From assembly GCA_029251085.1 (NCBI GenBank), contig JAQXDZ010000061.1:1-64000 (forward strand): a stretch of 64,000 nt of DNA, read 5' to 3'. The notes under the pieces were generated by a model. The model was not told the DNA's origin and searched no databases. It saw only the letters and a program-made list of their open reading frames with translations. The DNA is from Mariniblastus sp. GTDB taxonomy: Bacteria; Planctomycetota; Planctomycetia; Pirellulales; Pirellulaceae. The number at the start of each line of letters is the position of its first letter. Position 1 is the stretch's first letter. Shown piece after piece: positions 27,952 to 36,446 of the stretch. The translations under genes were made by a program, and so were the position numbers.

Positions 27952-29148
27952 ATGCTTCGACTTATTAATACGAGCCATCTTCGATCCGCTTGGCTAATCA
28001 AGACCTGCCTGATCGTCACTGCCACCGCTTTTACGACAGTGTCCAATGCTCAGGAGTTAGAAAAGGCTTCTCCGCAGCGTGTTCAAGAATTACGTTCGGA
28101 ATTCGACGCAGCCATTCTGGAACTAAAAGATGCGATCAAGGCGATCAAGAAGACCGGCACCGAGTTCTATGAAAACAAGAGCACCGTTGCTCATGAGTAC
28201 CGGAGCAAATGGAAAGCGGAAGCCGTGGTCGCTCAAGATGCTTACAAACGCGTCCGTGAAGTCTCATTCGCATTGTTTTTTGAGACCGCGAACCCCGGCA
28301 AACAAGTAAATGAAATTGTTTCGATGATGAATCAGGATCTCATCGCTGAGGGACAACTTGCAAAATGCTACCGAACGACCAAAAAACTTCTCCAACTCTA
28401 TCCAGAAAATAAAGACCTCTACAATCTCATGGGGCGTGTCTCAATCCTGAATAACGACTTCGACTTTGCTCAACAATATTACCAAGCCAACAAGCAAACA
28501 GCCGAGCAACTCGGTGTCCCCGAAGGCGCGTTGTACGGAAACTCGATGGATAAACTGGCAACTGGTTATGAAAGAGAACTAGCTCTCCGCGCCTCCGATG
28601 CAGCGGGAGAGCCATTACCGAGAGCGATCATTAAAACCAACCGCGGTGAAATCGTAATCGAGCTATTCGAAAATCAGGCACCGGAAACGGTTGGTAACTT
28701 TGTCAGCCTCGTACAAACTGGAATTTACGACGGTATGATTTTCCATCACGTTCTCAAAAATCTAATCGCAGATACGGGGCTAATGACATTGAGTCGACCA
28801 CAACCGGTTGGATACACTATTTTTGATGAGCACCAAAAACCGAATGCTCGACATCACTTTCGCGGGTCTGTCGCCATGGTCGCCAAAAACAACGAACCTA
28901 ATTCAGCCGGTGCTGAATTTCGAATCATGCTTGTCCCCGGCCCCAATCTCGACGGCAACAGCACCGTTTTTGGGCGAGTCATTTCCGACATGAGTATTCT
29001 CGACAATATTCAAGAGACGTTTCAGATGAGTGAGGAAGAGGACAAAGAGGAATTCATTAAGGACGCGAAGCCGGATGTCATTGAGTCGATCACAATCACT
29101 AACTTGAGAGATCACGAGTACGAACCCAATCGAGTTAAAAACAAATAA
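27952..29148 (+). CDS. Secreted cyclophilin-like protein, active site degenerate (first of three)
   Basis: A 398-residue protein with a signal peptide (about residues 1-32, ending SNAQE), a helical region with TPR-like character (about 40-210), and a C-terminal cyclophilin-type domain (about 220-390) starting AIIKTNRGEIVIELFENQAPETVGNFVSLV. The catalytic segment, normally FxRVIxGFMxQGG, is FHHVLKNLIADTG, losing the Arg, Phe, Met and Gln; the NTGGSQFF segment is NSAGAEFRI. It is probably not an active prolyl isomerase. Two paralogues follow, 6 and 144 bases further on. Confidence 0.87.
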   Translation: MLRLINTSHLRSAWLIKTCLIVTATAFTTVSNAQELEKASPQRVQELRSEFDAAILELKDAIKAIKKTGTEFYENKSTVAHEYRSKWKAEAVVAQDAYKRVREVSFALFFETANPGKQVNEIVSMMNQDLIAEGQLAKCYRTTKKLLQLYPENKDLYNLMGRVSILNNDFDFAQQYYQANKQTAEQLGVPEGALYGNSMDKLATGYERELALRASDAAGEPLPRAIIKTNRGEIVIELFENQAPETVGNFVSLVQTGIYDGMIFHHVLKNLIADTGLMTLSRPQPVGYTIFDEHQKPNARHHFRGSVAMVAKNNEPNSAGAEFRIMLVPGPNLDGNSTVFGRVISDMSILDNIQETFQMSEEEDKEEFIKDAKPDVIESITITNLRDHEYEPNRVKNK

Positions 29149-29181
29149 TTTGGGTTGCGATCATTCGTAAGACTGGGTGAC

Positions 29182-30432
29182 ATGATGTTTACGCTTTACC
29201 GAAACGCTGTATTGACTGCGACGATGATTGCGCTGCTCTCGTGCCCGCATCTGCTCGCTCAAGAAAACGCTGCGTCAGCACTAACGGCCAACCTCGGCCT
29301 AGCCGCTACCCAGGAACCTCTATCGACCTCTCAGCCTCAAGCCGATGCGCTGACGTTCGAAGAAGTCCTTAAACAATATAACGAAAACGAAGTTACGATT
29401 ACCCGCCTTTTCAGTTCCAGCCCAATTGGATTTCCAAAACGGCAAATCGAACACATGGCAAAGATCGACCGTCTGAAAGAGAAAAACAAGCAACTTAAAA
29501 CCCAGCTCGACGCGGCCGCATTGCTTTCTTTCCAACAGTCAGCCAATCCCAGTCCACGCGTCTGTCAGACCGTATTTAATATCATCTCGAAAAAAATAGA
29601 TATCTCGAGAAGCGGCTACGATTTCGACCCCGAACATGCTTTAGAAGTCGCCAAACTAATGCTCGCTAAAATGGATCAGGCAGGAGAACTTTCAGCGAAA
29701 ATCCGACTGGAAGATATCGCTTATCAAGGATTTTTAGCAGCTAACGCGACAGAGAATTATTCCGACGCAGAGGCAATGCTCAAGCGAATCGAAGAACAGA
29801 AAGTCTCGCTTCAACCAGCGGTCAGAAATGAATTCAAAGATTCCGTCACCAAATGGAATCGTGAACAAGAGAAACGCAACCTAGAAAATCTTTCCAATGA
29901 TTTGCCGCGGGTGACATTGGAAACCAGCGAAGGCGAAATCATTGTCGAATTGTTCGAAAACGAAGCCCCGAAAACCGTCGGCAACTTCATCCATTTAGTG
30001 GAAAACAAATTCTATGATCAAATGAATTTCTTTCTTGTTCTCCCCGGCCGGATTGCACAAACGGGGTGCCAAGATAATCGCGGAACAGGCGACCCTGGTT
30101 ACAAAATCCCATGTGAAACCGAGGGAGATAATGTCCGACACCATTTCTCAGGAACATTGAGCATGGCAAATTCTGGAACCGATACAGGTGGTTCTCAGTT
30201 TTTCATTTCTTATCAGCGAAACAAGAATTTTGACGGAAAAAAAACGGTATTCGGTCGTGTGATTTCCGGGATGGACACTGTCCGCCGACTCAACCGCGTC
30301 TCCGGCACTGGATCACTAACTCTGAATCCTGGCAAACAAGGTAATTATTCAAAAATCTTAACGGCGACGGTTACCCGAAAACGGAACCATGATTACCAGC
30401 CGACCAAAATAACAGAGAAAAAAACTGAGTAA
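29182..30432 (+). CDS. Secreted cyclophilin-like protein, partly degenerate (second of three)
   Basis: A 416-residue protein. The start is set at ATG 29182 (MMFTLYRNAVLTATMIALLSCPHLLAQ, signal peptide); an in-frame TTG at 29155 is less likely. The helical middle resembles the first paralogue. The cyclophilin domain begins RVTLETSEGEIIVELFENEAPKTVGNFIHLV. Its catalytic segment is FFLVLPGRIAQTG: the Arg is Leu and the Phe is Arg, while the Gln remains; TDTGGSQFFISY is intact and the usual His is Lys (FDGKKTVFGRV). It is intermediate between the inactive first and intact third copies. Confidence 0.87.
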   Translation: MMFTLYRNAVLTATMIALLSCPHLLAQENAASALTANLGLAATQEPLSTSQPQADALTFEEVLKQYNENEVTITRLFSSSPIGFPKRQIEHMAKIDRLKEKNKQLKTQLDAAALLSFQQSANPSPRVCQTVFNIISKKIDISRSGYDFDPEHALEVAKLMLAKMDQAGELSAKIRLEDIAYQGFLAANATENYSDAEAMLKRIEEQKVSLQPAVRNEFKDSVTKWNREQEKRNLENLSNDLPRVTLETSEGEIIVELFENEAPKTVGNFIHLVENKFYDQMNFFLVLPGRIAQTGCQDNRGTGDPGYKIPCETEGDNVRHHFSGTLSMANSGTDTGGSQFFISYQRNKNFDGKKTVFGRVISGMDTVRRLNRVSGTGSLTLNPGKQGNYSKILTATVTRKRNHDYQPTKITEKKTE

Positions 30433-30576
30433 CCGGCAATTCAGAATCGAAGTAATCTTCAATTGGTTAGTGGTAACCCGCTACAATGATTGATTAGAAA
30501 CAACCGCTGAACAGTAGCTGAAGGCAGAATTGATATCTGCTCATTCAGTGACCCTCAAATTCTACTGGAGTCTCTG

Positions 30577-31689
30577 GTGAACCCTTCAAGATCTTTTTCA
30601 ATTTCTTTGATCGTCCTCGTCTTCGTCATTTGTTCCCTCCCCATGCTGAGTTTCGGCATGCTGCAGAACCAGGAGAGCGGAACTTCGCTAACAGAGCTTC
30701 TGCAACAATGGCAAACGCTTGATGGAAAAATTGCCGCTACAGAAGCGAAATTGAAGTCGACGACACTAAAACCTTCAGAACCAACTGAGCCTCCAGTGGC
30801 AGAGGCTCAAGACCGTGAAAAGTTAAAAGCGGAGTACACCGAATTACTAACACAGGCAGAGGCCCTAATCCTAAAACTTGAAACGCAGGCCAAAGCTCAA
30901 CTGGTAGCTAACCCGAAGGACTCGGAAGCAACTAGAACGCTGCTGGGCATCATGTACAATGACGCCCAATTCAGTCGAGATGCTAGAGTATTCCAACTTG
31001 GCGACACGCTCATCAGCCAAGGCATCAACCCCGAGTATTTCGCGATGGCATCTCGCTCAGAACGTCTGTCCATCCCGGCTCGCGAGCTATTCGATGAACT
31101 ATTGCTTCGGCACGCCGAAAAGGAGCAAAACGATCTCCCTCGAGTCCGACTCCTTACCACCCAAGGAGACATCATCATTGAACTCTACGAGAATGAAGCA
31201 CCGGATACCGTTGGCAATTTCATTAGCCTCGTCGAGTCTGATTATTATAAGAACAGGCTATTCCACCGGGTAATCGACGGCTTCATGGCACAGGGGGGTG
31301 GATTCAAACTGCAAGGAGGCGTGGAAGTCGATGGCGACGGGCCAGGCTACGCCATTCCATGTGAATGTAATTCACCTGAAAAAAGACTGCACTTTACCAA
31401 TTCCATCAGCATGGCGCACGCTGGAACCAACACGGGTGGAGCGCAGTTCTTCCTCACTCTTTCCCGAACAGATTCGCTCGACGGACGTCACACTTGTTTC
31501 GGGCGGATAATCAAAGGAACGGATGTTCTAGCGGCAATTAAAAAAACACACATACCACTCGAGTTGACCGAACAACCCATCGAAGGTGTCCAAAAAGATA
31601 AAATTATTAGCGCAGAAGTTATCCGCAAACGGGATCACGAATACAGTCCGAATAAGATTAAAACTGCATCGGGCACCGACGGAAAATAA
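30577..31689 (+). CDS. Secreted peptidyl-prolyl cis-trans isomerase, cyclophilin type (third of three)
   Basis: A 370-residue cyclophilin, probably a periplasmic foldase. It starts with GTG at 30577 with GGAG 6 bases upstream. The signal peptide runs to about residue 28. A coiled-coil/helical region (about 35-175) precedes the catalytic domain: RVRLLTTQGDIIIELYENEAPDTVGNFISLV, the intact FHRVIDGFMAQGG, NTGGAQFFLTL and DGRHTCFGRI, so Arg, Phe, Met, Gln and His are all present. The Trp of cyclosporin-binding forms is Leu, as in many bacterial members. It is the only one of the tandem trio with a complete active site. Confidence 0.92.
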   Translation: MNPSRSFSISLIVLVFVICSLPMLSFGMLQNQESGTSLTELLQQWQTLDGKIAATEAKLKSTTLKPSEPTEPPVAEAQDREKLKAEYTELLTQAEALILKLETQAKAQLVANPKDSEATRTLLGIMYNDAQFSRDARVFQLGDTLISQGINPEYFAMASRSERLSIPARELFDELLLRHAEKEQNDLPRVRLLTTQGDIIIELYENEAPDTVGNFISLVESDYYKNRLFHRVIDGFMAQGGGFKLQGGVEVDGDGPGYAIPCECNSPEKRLHFTNSISMAHAGTNTGGAQFFLTLSRTDSLDGRHTCFGRIIKGTDVLAAIKKTHIPLELTEQPIEGVQKDKIISAEVIRKRDHEYSPNKIKTASGTDGK

Positions 31690-31784
31690 CGGCATCTAAT
31701 TCGACCGCCCCAACGCCAGCTTCAATGTGTTTTAGAATGTTTGGTGGGGGCGGGGCGAATGAAGTCTGATCGAGAAACTTCAAC

Positions 31785-32438
31785 ATGATAAAAAGCGAAC
31801 GGGCCGAGTTTATCCAGCAAAGACTCGAAGATCTCTACCCGAATCCTCCGGTCCCTTTAGACCACCACAATCCCTTTACGCTGTTGATCGCCGTATTACT
31901 AAGTGCCCAATGCACTGACGAAAGGGTCAATCAGGTTACCCCAGCCCTATTTAAACTTGCTGACACACCGGGCAAAATGGCCAAACTGCCAGTTGAGAAA
32001 ATCCTCAACATTATCCGCCCCTGCGGACTCTCACCCAAAAAATCAAAAGCGATCTCCGAACTGTCAAAAATTTTGGTCAATGAATACGATTCGGAAGTAC
32101 CTGCCGACTTCGAGGCACTTGAAAGCTTACCCGGAGTCGGACACAAGACAGCCAGCGTGGTGATGGCTCAAGCGTTCGACGTTCCAGCATTTCCTGTGGA
32201 CACTCACATTCACCGACTCGCTCAACGGTGGGGGCTTACCAACGGCAAGAATGTTAAACAAACTGAGCTGGATTTAAAAAAGTTATTTCCCGAATCAAGA
32301 TGGAATGACTTACACTTACAAATCATCTTTTACGGACGAGAGTTTTGTTCAGCGCGTGGGTGCGATGGCACAAAATGTGACATCTGCCAGACCTGCTATC
32401 CGCGTCGACGGTCTCCGAAAGTCACCCGCAAAGCTTGA
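31785..32438 (+). CDS. nth: Endonuclease III (DNA glycosylase/AP lyase)
   Basis: A 217-residue Nth. The helix-hairpin-helix LPGVGHKTASVV carries the catalytic Lys (K121), and D139 stands in FPVDTHIHRLAQRWG, both at E. coli positions +1. It removes oxidised pyrimidines. The C-terminal cysteines (C188, C193, C198, C201, C204) do not follow the classical C-x6-C-x2-C-x5-C spacing: the second cluster position is Gly, and C193 or C201 may replace it. Similar arrangements may be normal in this group. No strong ribosome-binding site is seen. Confidence 0.93.
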   Translation: MIKSERAEFIQQRLEDLYPNPPVPLDHHNPFTLLIAVLLSAQCTDERVNQVTPALFKLADTPGKMAKLPVEKILNIIRPCGLSPKKSKAISELSKILVNEYDSEVPADFEALESLPGVGHKTASVVMAQAFDVPAFPVDTHIHRLAQRWGLTNGKNVKQTELDLKKLFPESRWNDLHLQIIFYGREFCSARGCDGTKCDICQTCYPRRRSPKVTRKA

Positions 32439-32541
32439 CTGGAAAATCTGATTCAGGCAGCGACAATCTGGCCATCTTCATTACTGTTCATTTTCGATTC
32501 TAAAAATCCTGCAATAGACTGAACTCGAAAGCTCGAATCTG

Positions 32542-34407
32542 ATGCAACTCCATATTGAATGTCCCATTTGCGAGCAGCACATCACCACACCGGAACTGCC
32601 TGCTAACAAAAAAGTCATTTGTCCAAGTTGTTCCCGGAAGTTTCGATTTTCTGAAGCAGCCAAAGTTGCTCCTTCTTTGCCAGCCCAAAAGAAACCCACA
32701 ACCGATCCGGATCGCCTCTCGGTTCCCGACGCGACCGGCAAACCTCCTGCTCAGCCGATTTCAACCGCGGTTCAAGACCCCCTTGGGAAAACCGAAGCAC
32801 CAGCCAGCCAATCCTCCCGATCGACTGGCAAGTACGGACTCGCTCTCAAAATAAAAAAAAGAAGAAAACGGCGGTTCATCTCAACCTTGATTACCACAGC
32901 GGTGCTGATGATCGCCATCGGCGTTTTGACGGGACTCCTGATCAAACAGATGAGGCAGAGCAAGATAGTAAAAAATGGTGAACCTCAGATTACAGATCCA
33001 GAGACAACTCACGCTGCCGGACCGTCCACTGAGCCTGCGATGAAAAACTCGCCCGCCGAACCAAAGACACCCCCCAAAACACTTAGGCAGCAGATCCCCA
33101 AAAATATTCCCAACCAAAAGTTTGCACAACTCGACCCAAAATCCGCGCAAAGTTGCTGGGAGATCGTTCAGCCTAACCTACTCAGCCTAAAAGTGTTCGA
33201 TGGCAAAGGTACGCACGATGCAGTTGGCACCATCATCGATTCACGCGGATGGGTGTTGACCAGTTATAGCGCCGTCAAAGGAGCCTCAAAAATTGAAGTT
33301 TCCTCCAGCCTCAAAACGATCCAGTATCTTGGTGAAACGGAGTTACTGAACGATGTTGTCCGAGGATATATCGCGGTCAATAAAGCAGAGGACCTCATTA
33401 TCTTGTCCGTCAATCGGCGTTTCGTTGTCGCCTTCACAACAATCAACCCGATTACTCGAAACAACGTCGTGAAAAGCGAGTTCTTACTTCAATGTGCGCC
33501 ACCTTCGCTCCAAAATCTTTACGGCGGGGTCGAAACGAGAATCGAATCCCGCGGCACACTTAACTCGCTTAACGCCGTGGCTCAGGCAACAGCTACAAGG
33601 ATGAAATTAAAAAACACCGATTTGGTTTGGTTCTCCGCCCAAACTTCAACGCAAAGCCTGCCGGGTACTCCATTATTCAAAATTGACGGCGATCTCGCCG
33701 CTTTGCTTTCCTTTCGAATTGATGAGGATAACTTTTTTGTACCTGTCAATTCAGTCAACGAGTTAAAAGCGGGTGCGACTGGAGACATCAAGCCGCTGAA
33801 AGAGCTTTCTCCTAGTTCAGAAACCTCTGACTTCATTTCGATCAGTGACAACAATCCGATGCGGGAATCAGTTGTGAAGCTAAACCAACTGACCGATGCA
33901 TGTAAACAATTTGACTGGATCCCAACAACTGAAACCGAATTTGAAACACTCCAATCTTTGATAACTTCATATACTGAAATAAAAAAGCAAGCAAAAAAGG
34001 ACTCCAGTACCGAGACGGGCAAGCAGATAATACGACAACTGACTCAACTTGAAACCTCTCTCAACGAACGTGCACTCCTATTCTCAGATGATGACCAGTC
34101 CGCTTTGAAACAAATGAATCGGTCATTCGCAGAATCCACGTTACAGAAACCAAATCAACCACTCCCAATCTATGGAGAATTTATTCAAATCCAAATTGCG
34201 AGCAATCAGATTCTCGTCAAGCTCGTGGGGACTTCCACTTACATCCGAGCCCCTTATGCCCCAACGGATGAACCAATGAGGCCTGAATCAAAATGGCTAT
34301 TTTTCATCAAAACAGTGGAAGCGCCAAAGACGATTAGTCTGAAACTTTCAGGGGGAGAATCCGTTCCCACTGAAACGGTGAGTGAATTCTATAATTTTGG
34401 CCAATGA
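32542..34407 (+). CDS. Zinc-ribbon, membrane-anchored trypsin-fold pseudoprotease
   Basis: A 621-residue protein with an unusual layout. An N-terminal zinc ribbon (C7, C10, C27, C30) is cytoplasmic, followed by a linker, a basic stretch and one transmembrane helix (about 112-135, ISTLITTAVLMIAIGVLTGLLI). Then comes a DegP-like trypsin-fold region (about 216-390) beginning DAVGTIIDSRGWVLTSYSAVKGA. In active HtrA enzymes this reads TNxHV, so the His is missing; the Asp strand AEDLIIL is kept; the Ser loop GNSGGPL is SLPGTPLF. It is probably a non-catalytic binding domain. The last 150 residues are of unknown fold. Confidence 0.7.
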   Translation: MQLHIECPICEQHITTPELPANKKVICPSCSRKFRFSEAAKVAPSLPAQKKPTTDPDRLSVPDATGKPPAQPISTAVQDPLGKTEAPASQSSRSTGKYGLALKIKKRRKRRFISTLITTAVLMIAIGVLTGLLIKQMRQSKIVKNGEPQITDPETTHAAGPSTEPAMKNSPAEPKTPPKTLRQQIPKNIPNQKFAQLDPKSAQSCWEIVQPNLLSLKVFDGKGTHDAVGTIIDSRGWVLTSYSAVKGASKIEVSSSLKTIQYLGETELLNDVVRGYIAVNKAEDLIILSVNRRFVVAFTTINPITRNNVVKSEFLLQCAPPSLQNLYGGVETRIESRGTLNSLNAVAQATATRMKLKNTDLVWFSAQTSTQSLPGTPLFKIDGDLAALLSFRIDEDNFFVPVNSVNELKAGATGDIKPLKELSPSSETSDFISISDNNPMRESVVKLNQLTDACKQFDWIPTTETEFETLQSLITSYTEIKKQAKKDSSTETGKQIIRQLTQLETSLNERALLFSDDDQSALKQMNRSFAESTLQKPNQPLPIYGEFIQIQIASNQILVKLVGTSTYIRAPYAPTDEPMRPESKWLFFIKTVEAPKTISLKLSGGESVPTETVSEFYNFGQ

Positions 34408-34511
34408 TTCCCCGTAGATGACGACTGCCTCTACTTGGTTTAAACTGTGTCTTGGATTTGGCAGATGAGCCAAATTAAACAACAGCTGAAACACTCCTCC
34501 TCCGAGAAAAC

Positions 34512-35852
34512 ATGTTTAAATCATGGCAGGCGTTAACGCTTTGGAAACGGGTATTAGTCGGCTTAGTCCTCGGCTTAGGGTTAGGGCTCGCCGTCCGGTA
34601 CAGCACCCCGGAATCTGTCAATGCCGAGGGGACTCTCTCCGGATTTGAACGGGCGGCTGCCATTGGTGACACTTGGTTCAAACCGTTCGGCGATGCCTTC
34701 GTCCGGTTGATCAAAATGCTAATCATCCCGTTGATTGTGACCACTTTGGTTTCCGGAGTGACAGCCATGGGAGATCCCAAGAAGCTCGGTTCTCTGGGCG
34801 CCCGCACCATTGGCCTTTATATGCTGACAACCCTGTTTGCGGTCAGCTTGGGTTTGGCCATGGGAACACTAATCCAACCGGGCGTAGGAGTTGAATACAA
34901 TACTGCCTCTGCGGAAGATCTCGCCTCGGTCACCGGAAAGATGGTTGCGGCAGAGCAGGCGGGTGGCTTCGTCGACCGGTTACTCAATATCATCCCCAGC
35001 AATCCAGTCGCAGCACTTTCAGATGGCCAGGTACTGCCCACCATTTTCTTCTCGTTGATGATTGGAATTGGGATTTTATTTGTTGGAAAAGCAGCAGACC
35101 CAGTTCGTCATTTTTTCGATTCAGCCGCAGAAGTTGTCATGCGCATCACGATGATGGTCATGGAACTGGCTCCCTATGGCGTCTGCGCGTTAATGGCTTG
35201 GGTAATGGCAACCAAAGGTATAGAAGTTTTGAGCAACTTGCTGTGGTTGGCGATTGCCTTATACGCTGCATGCATTTTCCAGATCATATTCGTTTACGGA
35301 TTCATGATCATCCGGCTCTTTCTCGGACTGCCGCTTAAGCAATTCTTTCGAGGCATTGCCGATGCTCAGGGCGTGGCATTTTCGACCGCCTCTTCCAGCG
35401 CAACGCTCCCCGTTACGATCTCATGTGCCGAGACGAATCTGGGAGTCGACAAATCGGTTGCCGGTTCGGTGCTCCCGCTTGGCGCTACGATCAACATGGA
35501 TGGCACAGCGATTTACCTTGGACTTGTCGCACTTTTTGCAGCCCAAGCCGATGGACTCCAACTGGAAATGTCACAGTACGTGATGGTCGCCATGACCGCG
35601 ACGCTGGTTTCTATCGGCGCCGCTGGAATTCCGTCAGCAGGTTTGCTGTTGGCGGCAACCGTGTTGAGTGTTATCGGGATCTCTTCCGAACAATCCCTCT
35701 TGATCATCGCCTTTATTTTCCCGTTCGATCGCCTGCTCGACATGATGCGAACACTCACTAACGTTTCCGGGGACATCGCTGTCGCCTGCACCGTCGCCAA
35801 ATGGGAAGGCGAGCTTAACGAAGATGTATTTAGAAACGAAGCCGAGGTCTGA
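34512..35852 (+). CDS. Sodium:dicarboxylate symporter (DAACS family)
   Basis: A 446-residue DAACS transporter (GltP/DctA class), importing dicarboxylates or acidic amino acids with Na+ or H+. Diagnostic motifs: the serine-rich reentrant loop AFSTASSSATLPVTI, the NMDGT motif in GATINMDGTAIYL, AAGIPSAGLLLAATVL in the second loop, and DRLLDMMRTLTNVSGDIAVACTVAKWEG near the end. About eight hydrophobic helices are visible. The substrate cannot be decided between glutamate/aspartate and C4-dicarboxylates. It is convergent with the MazG-like gene. Confidence 0.94.
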   Translation: MFKSWQALTLWKRVLVGLVLGLGLGLAVRYSTPESVNAEGTLSGFERAAAIGDTWFKPFGDAFVRLIKMLIIPLIVTTLVSGVTAMGDPKKLGSLGARTIGLYMLTTLFAVSLGLAMGTLIQPGVGVEYNTASAEDLASVTGKMVAAEQAGGFVDRLLNIIPSNPVAALSDGQVLPTIFFSLMIGIGILFVGKAADPVRHFFDSAAEVVMRITMMVMELAPYGVCALMAWVMATKGIEVLSNLLWLAIALYAACIFQIIFVYGFMIIRLFLGLPLKQFFRGIADAQGVAFSTASSSATLPVTISCAETNLGVDKSVAGSVLPLGATINMDGTAIYLGLVALFAAQADGLQLEMSQYVMVAMTATLVSIGAAGIPSAGLLLAATVLSVIGISSEQSLLIIAFIFPFDRLLDMMRTLTNVSGDIAVACTVAKWEGELNEDVFRNEAEV

Positions 35853-35900
35853 CTCAGCAAGAACGCTGTTAATCAGATATATCCTGACAGCTTTGCGACC

Positions 35901-36293
35901 CTAATCTTCACTGATTGGGCGAGGATCGTCGTGTCCAAACCGGCCAAGGATTTCCTCAACGGGATACTTCAGTCGGTTTTTCACCATCTTTTTCTTCAAG
36001 GTCGAGGCAACCTCAATTCCCATTTCATTCGCAATCGCCAATGAATAGCAAAGGACGTCGGCCAACTCTTCGCCAACCTCAGCCTTCTTTTCTTCGTCTA
36101 ACTCTCTCGACTCGGCAGTCGTTATCCACTGAAAATGTTCCATCAACTCCCCAGCTTCAATCGCTAAAGCCATACTTAGATTTTTTGGTGAGTGAAATTT
36201 CTTCCAATTTCGCTCTTCGACAAACTCGCGTACTAATTCGCGCAAATCTGAAAGGGAAGTGTTCGCGTCGGTGGATGTTTCTTGAGCTGACAT
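35901..36293 (-). CDS. MazG-like nucleotide pyrophosphohydrolase (dCTP pyrophosphatase-like)
   Basis: A 130-residue all-alpha NTP pyrophosphatase. The metal-binding pattern is clear: ALAIEAGELMEHFQW followed by EVGEELADVLCYSLAIANEMGI (Glu-x2-Glu and Glu-x2-Asp), as in the RS21-C6/DCTPP1-like branch of the MazG superfamily, which cleans non-canonical or excess dNTPs. I start at the ATG ending at 36293 (MSAQET); an AGG lies about 8 bases upstream. A longer in-frame start would add 24 residues without similarity. Confidence 0.88.
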   Translation of the reverse strand: MSAQETSTDANTSLSDLRELVREFVEERNWKKFHSPKNLSMALAIEAGELMEHFQWITTAESRELDEEKKAEVGEELADVLCYSLAIANEMGIEVASTLKKKMVKNRLKYPVEEILGRFGHDDPRPISED

Positions 36294-36368
36294 TAATAAG
36301 CCTGAATCTGAATTAGTGAACCACTGACAGTCTAGCAGGTTAAATATTTTTTCAGAACGACTCACATT

Positions 36369-36404
36369 AAAAAAAGACCGACCTACTAAATCAGGATCGG
36401 TCTT
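36369..36404 (-). terminator. Rho-independent terminator of the PVC dehydrogenase gene
   Basis: On the minus strand, AAGACCGA pairs with TCGGTCTT with a few more inner pairs across a bulge, followed by seven T (A 36369-36375 on the plus strand). It sits 42 bases after the stop at 36447. Confidence 0.85.
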
Positions 36405-36446
36405 CTCGTTATAAAGAAAAATCTGGCAAGCACCGTTGCGGCAAAC

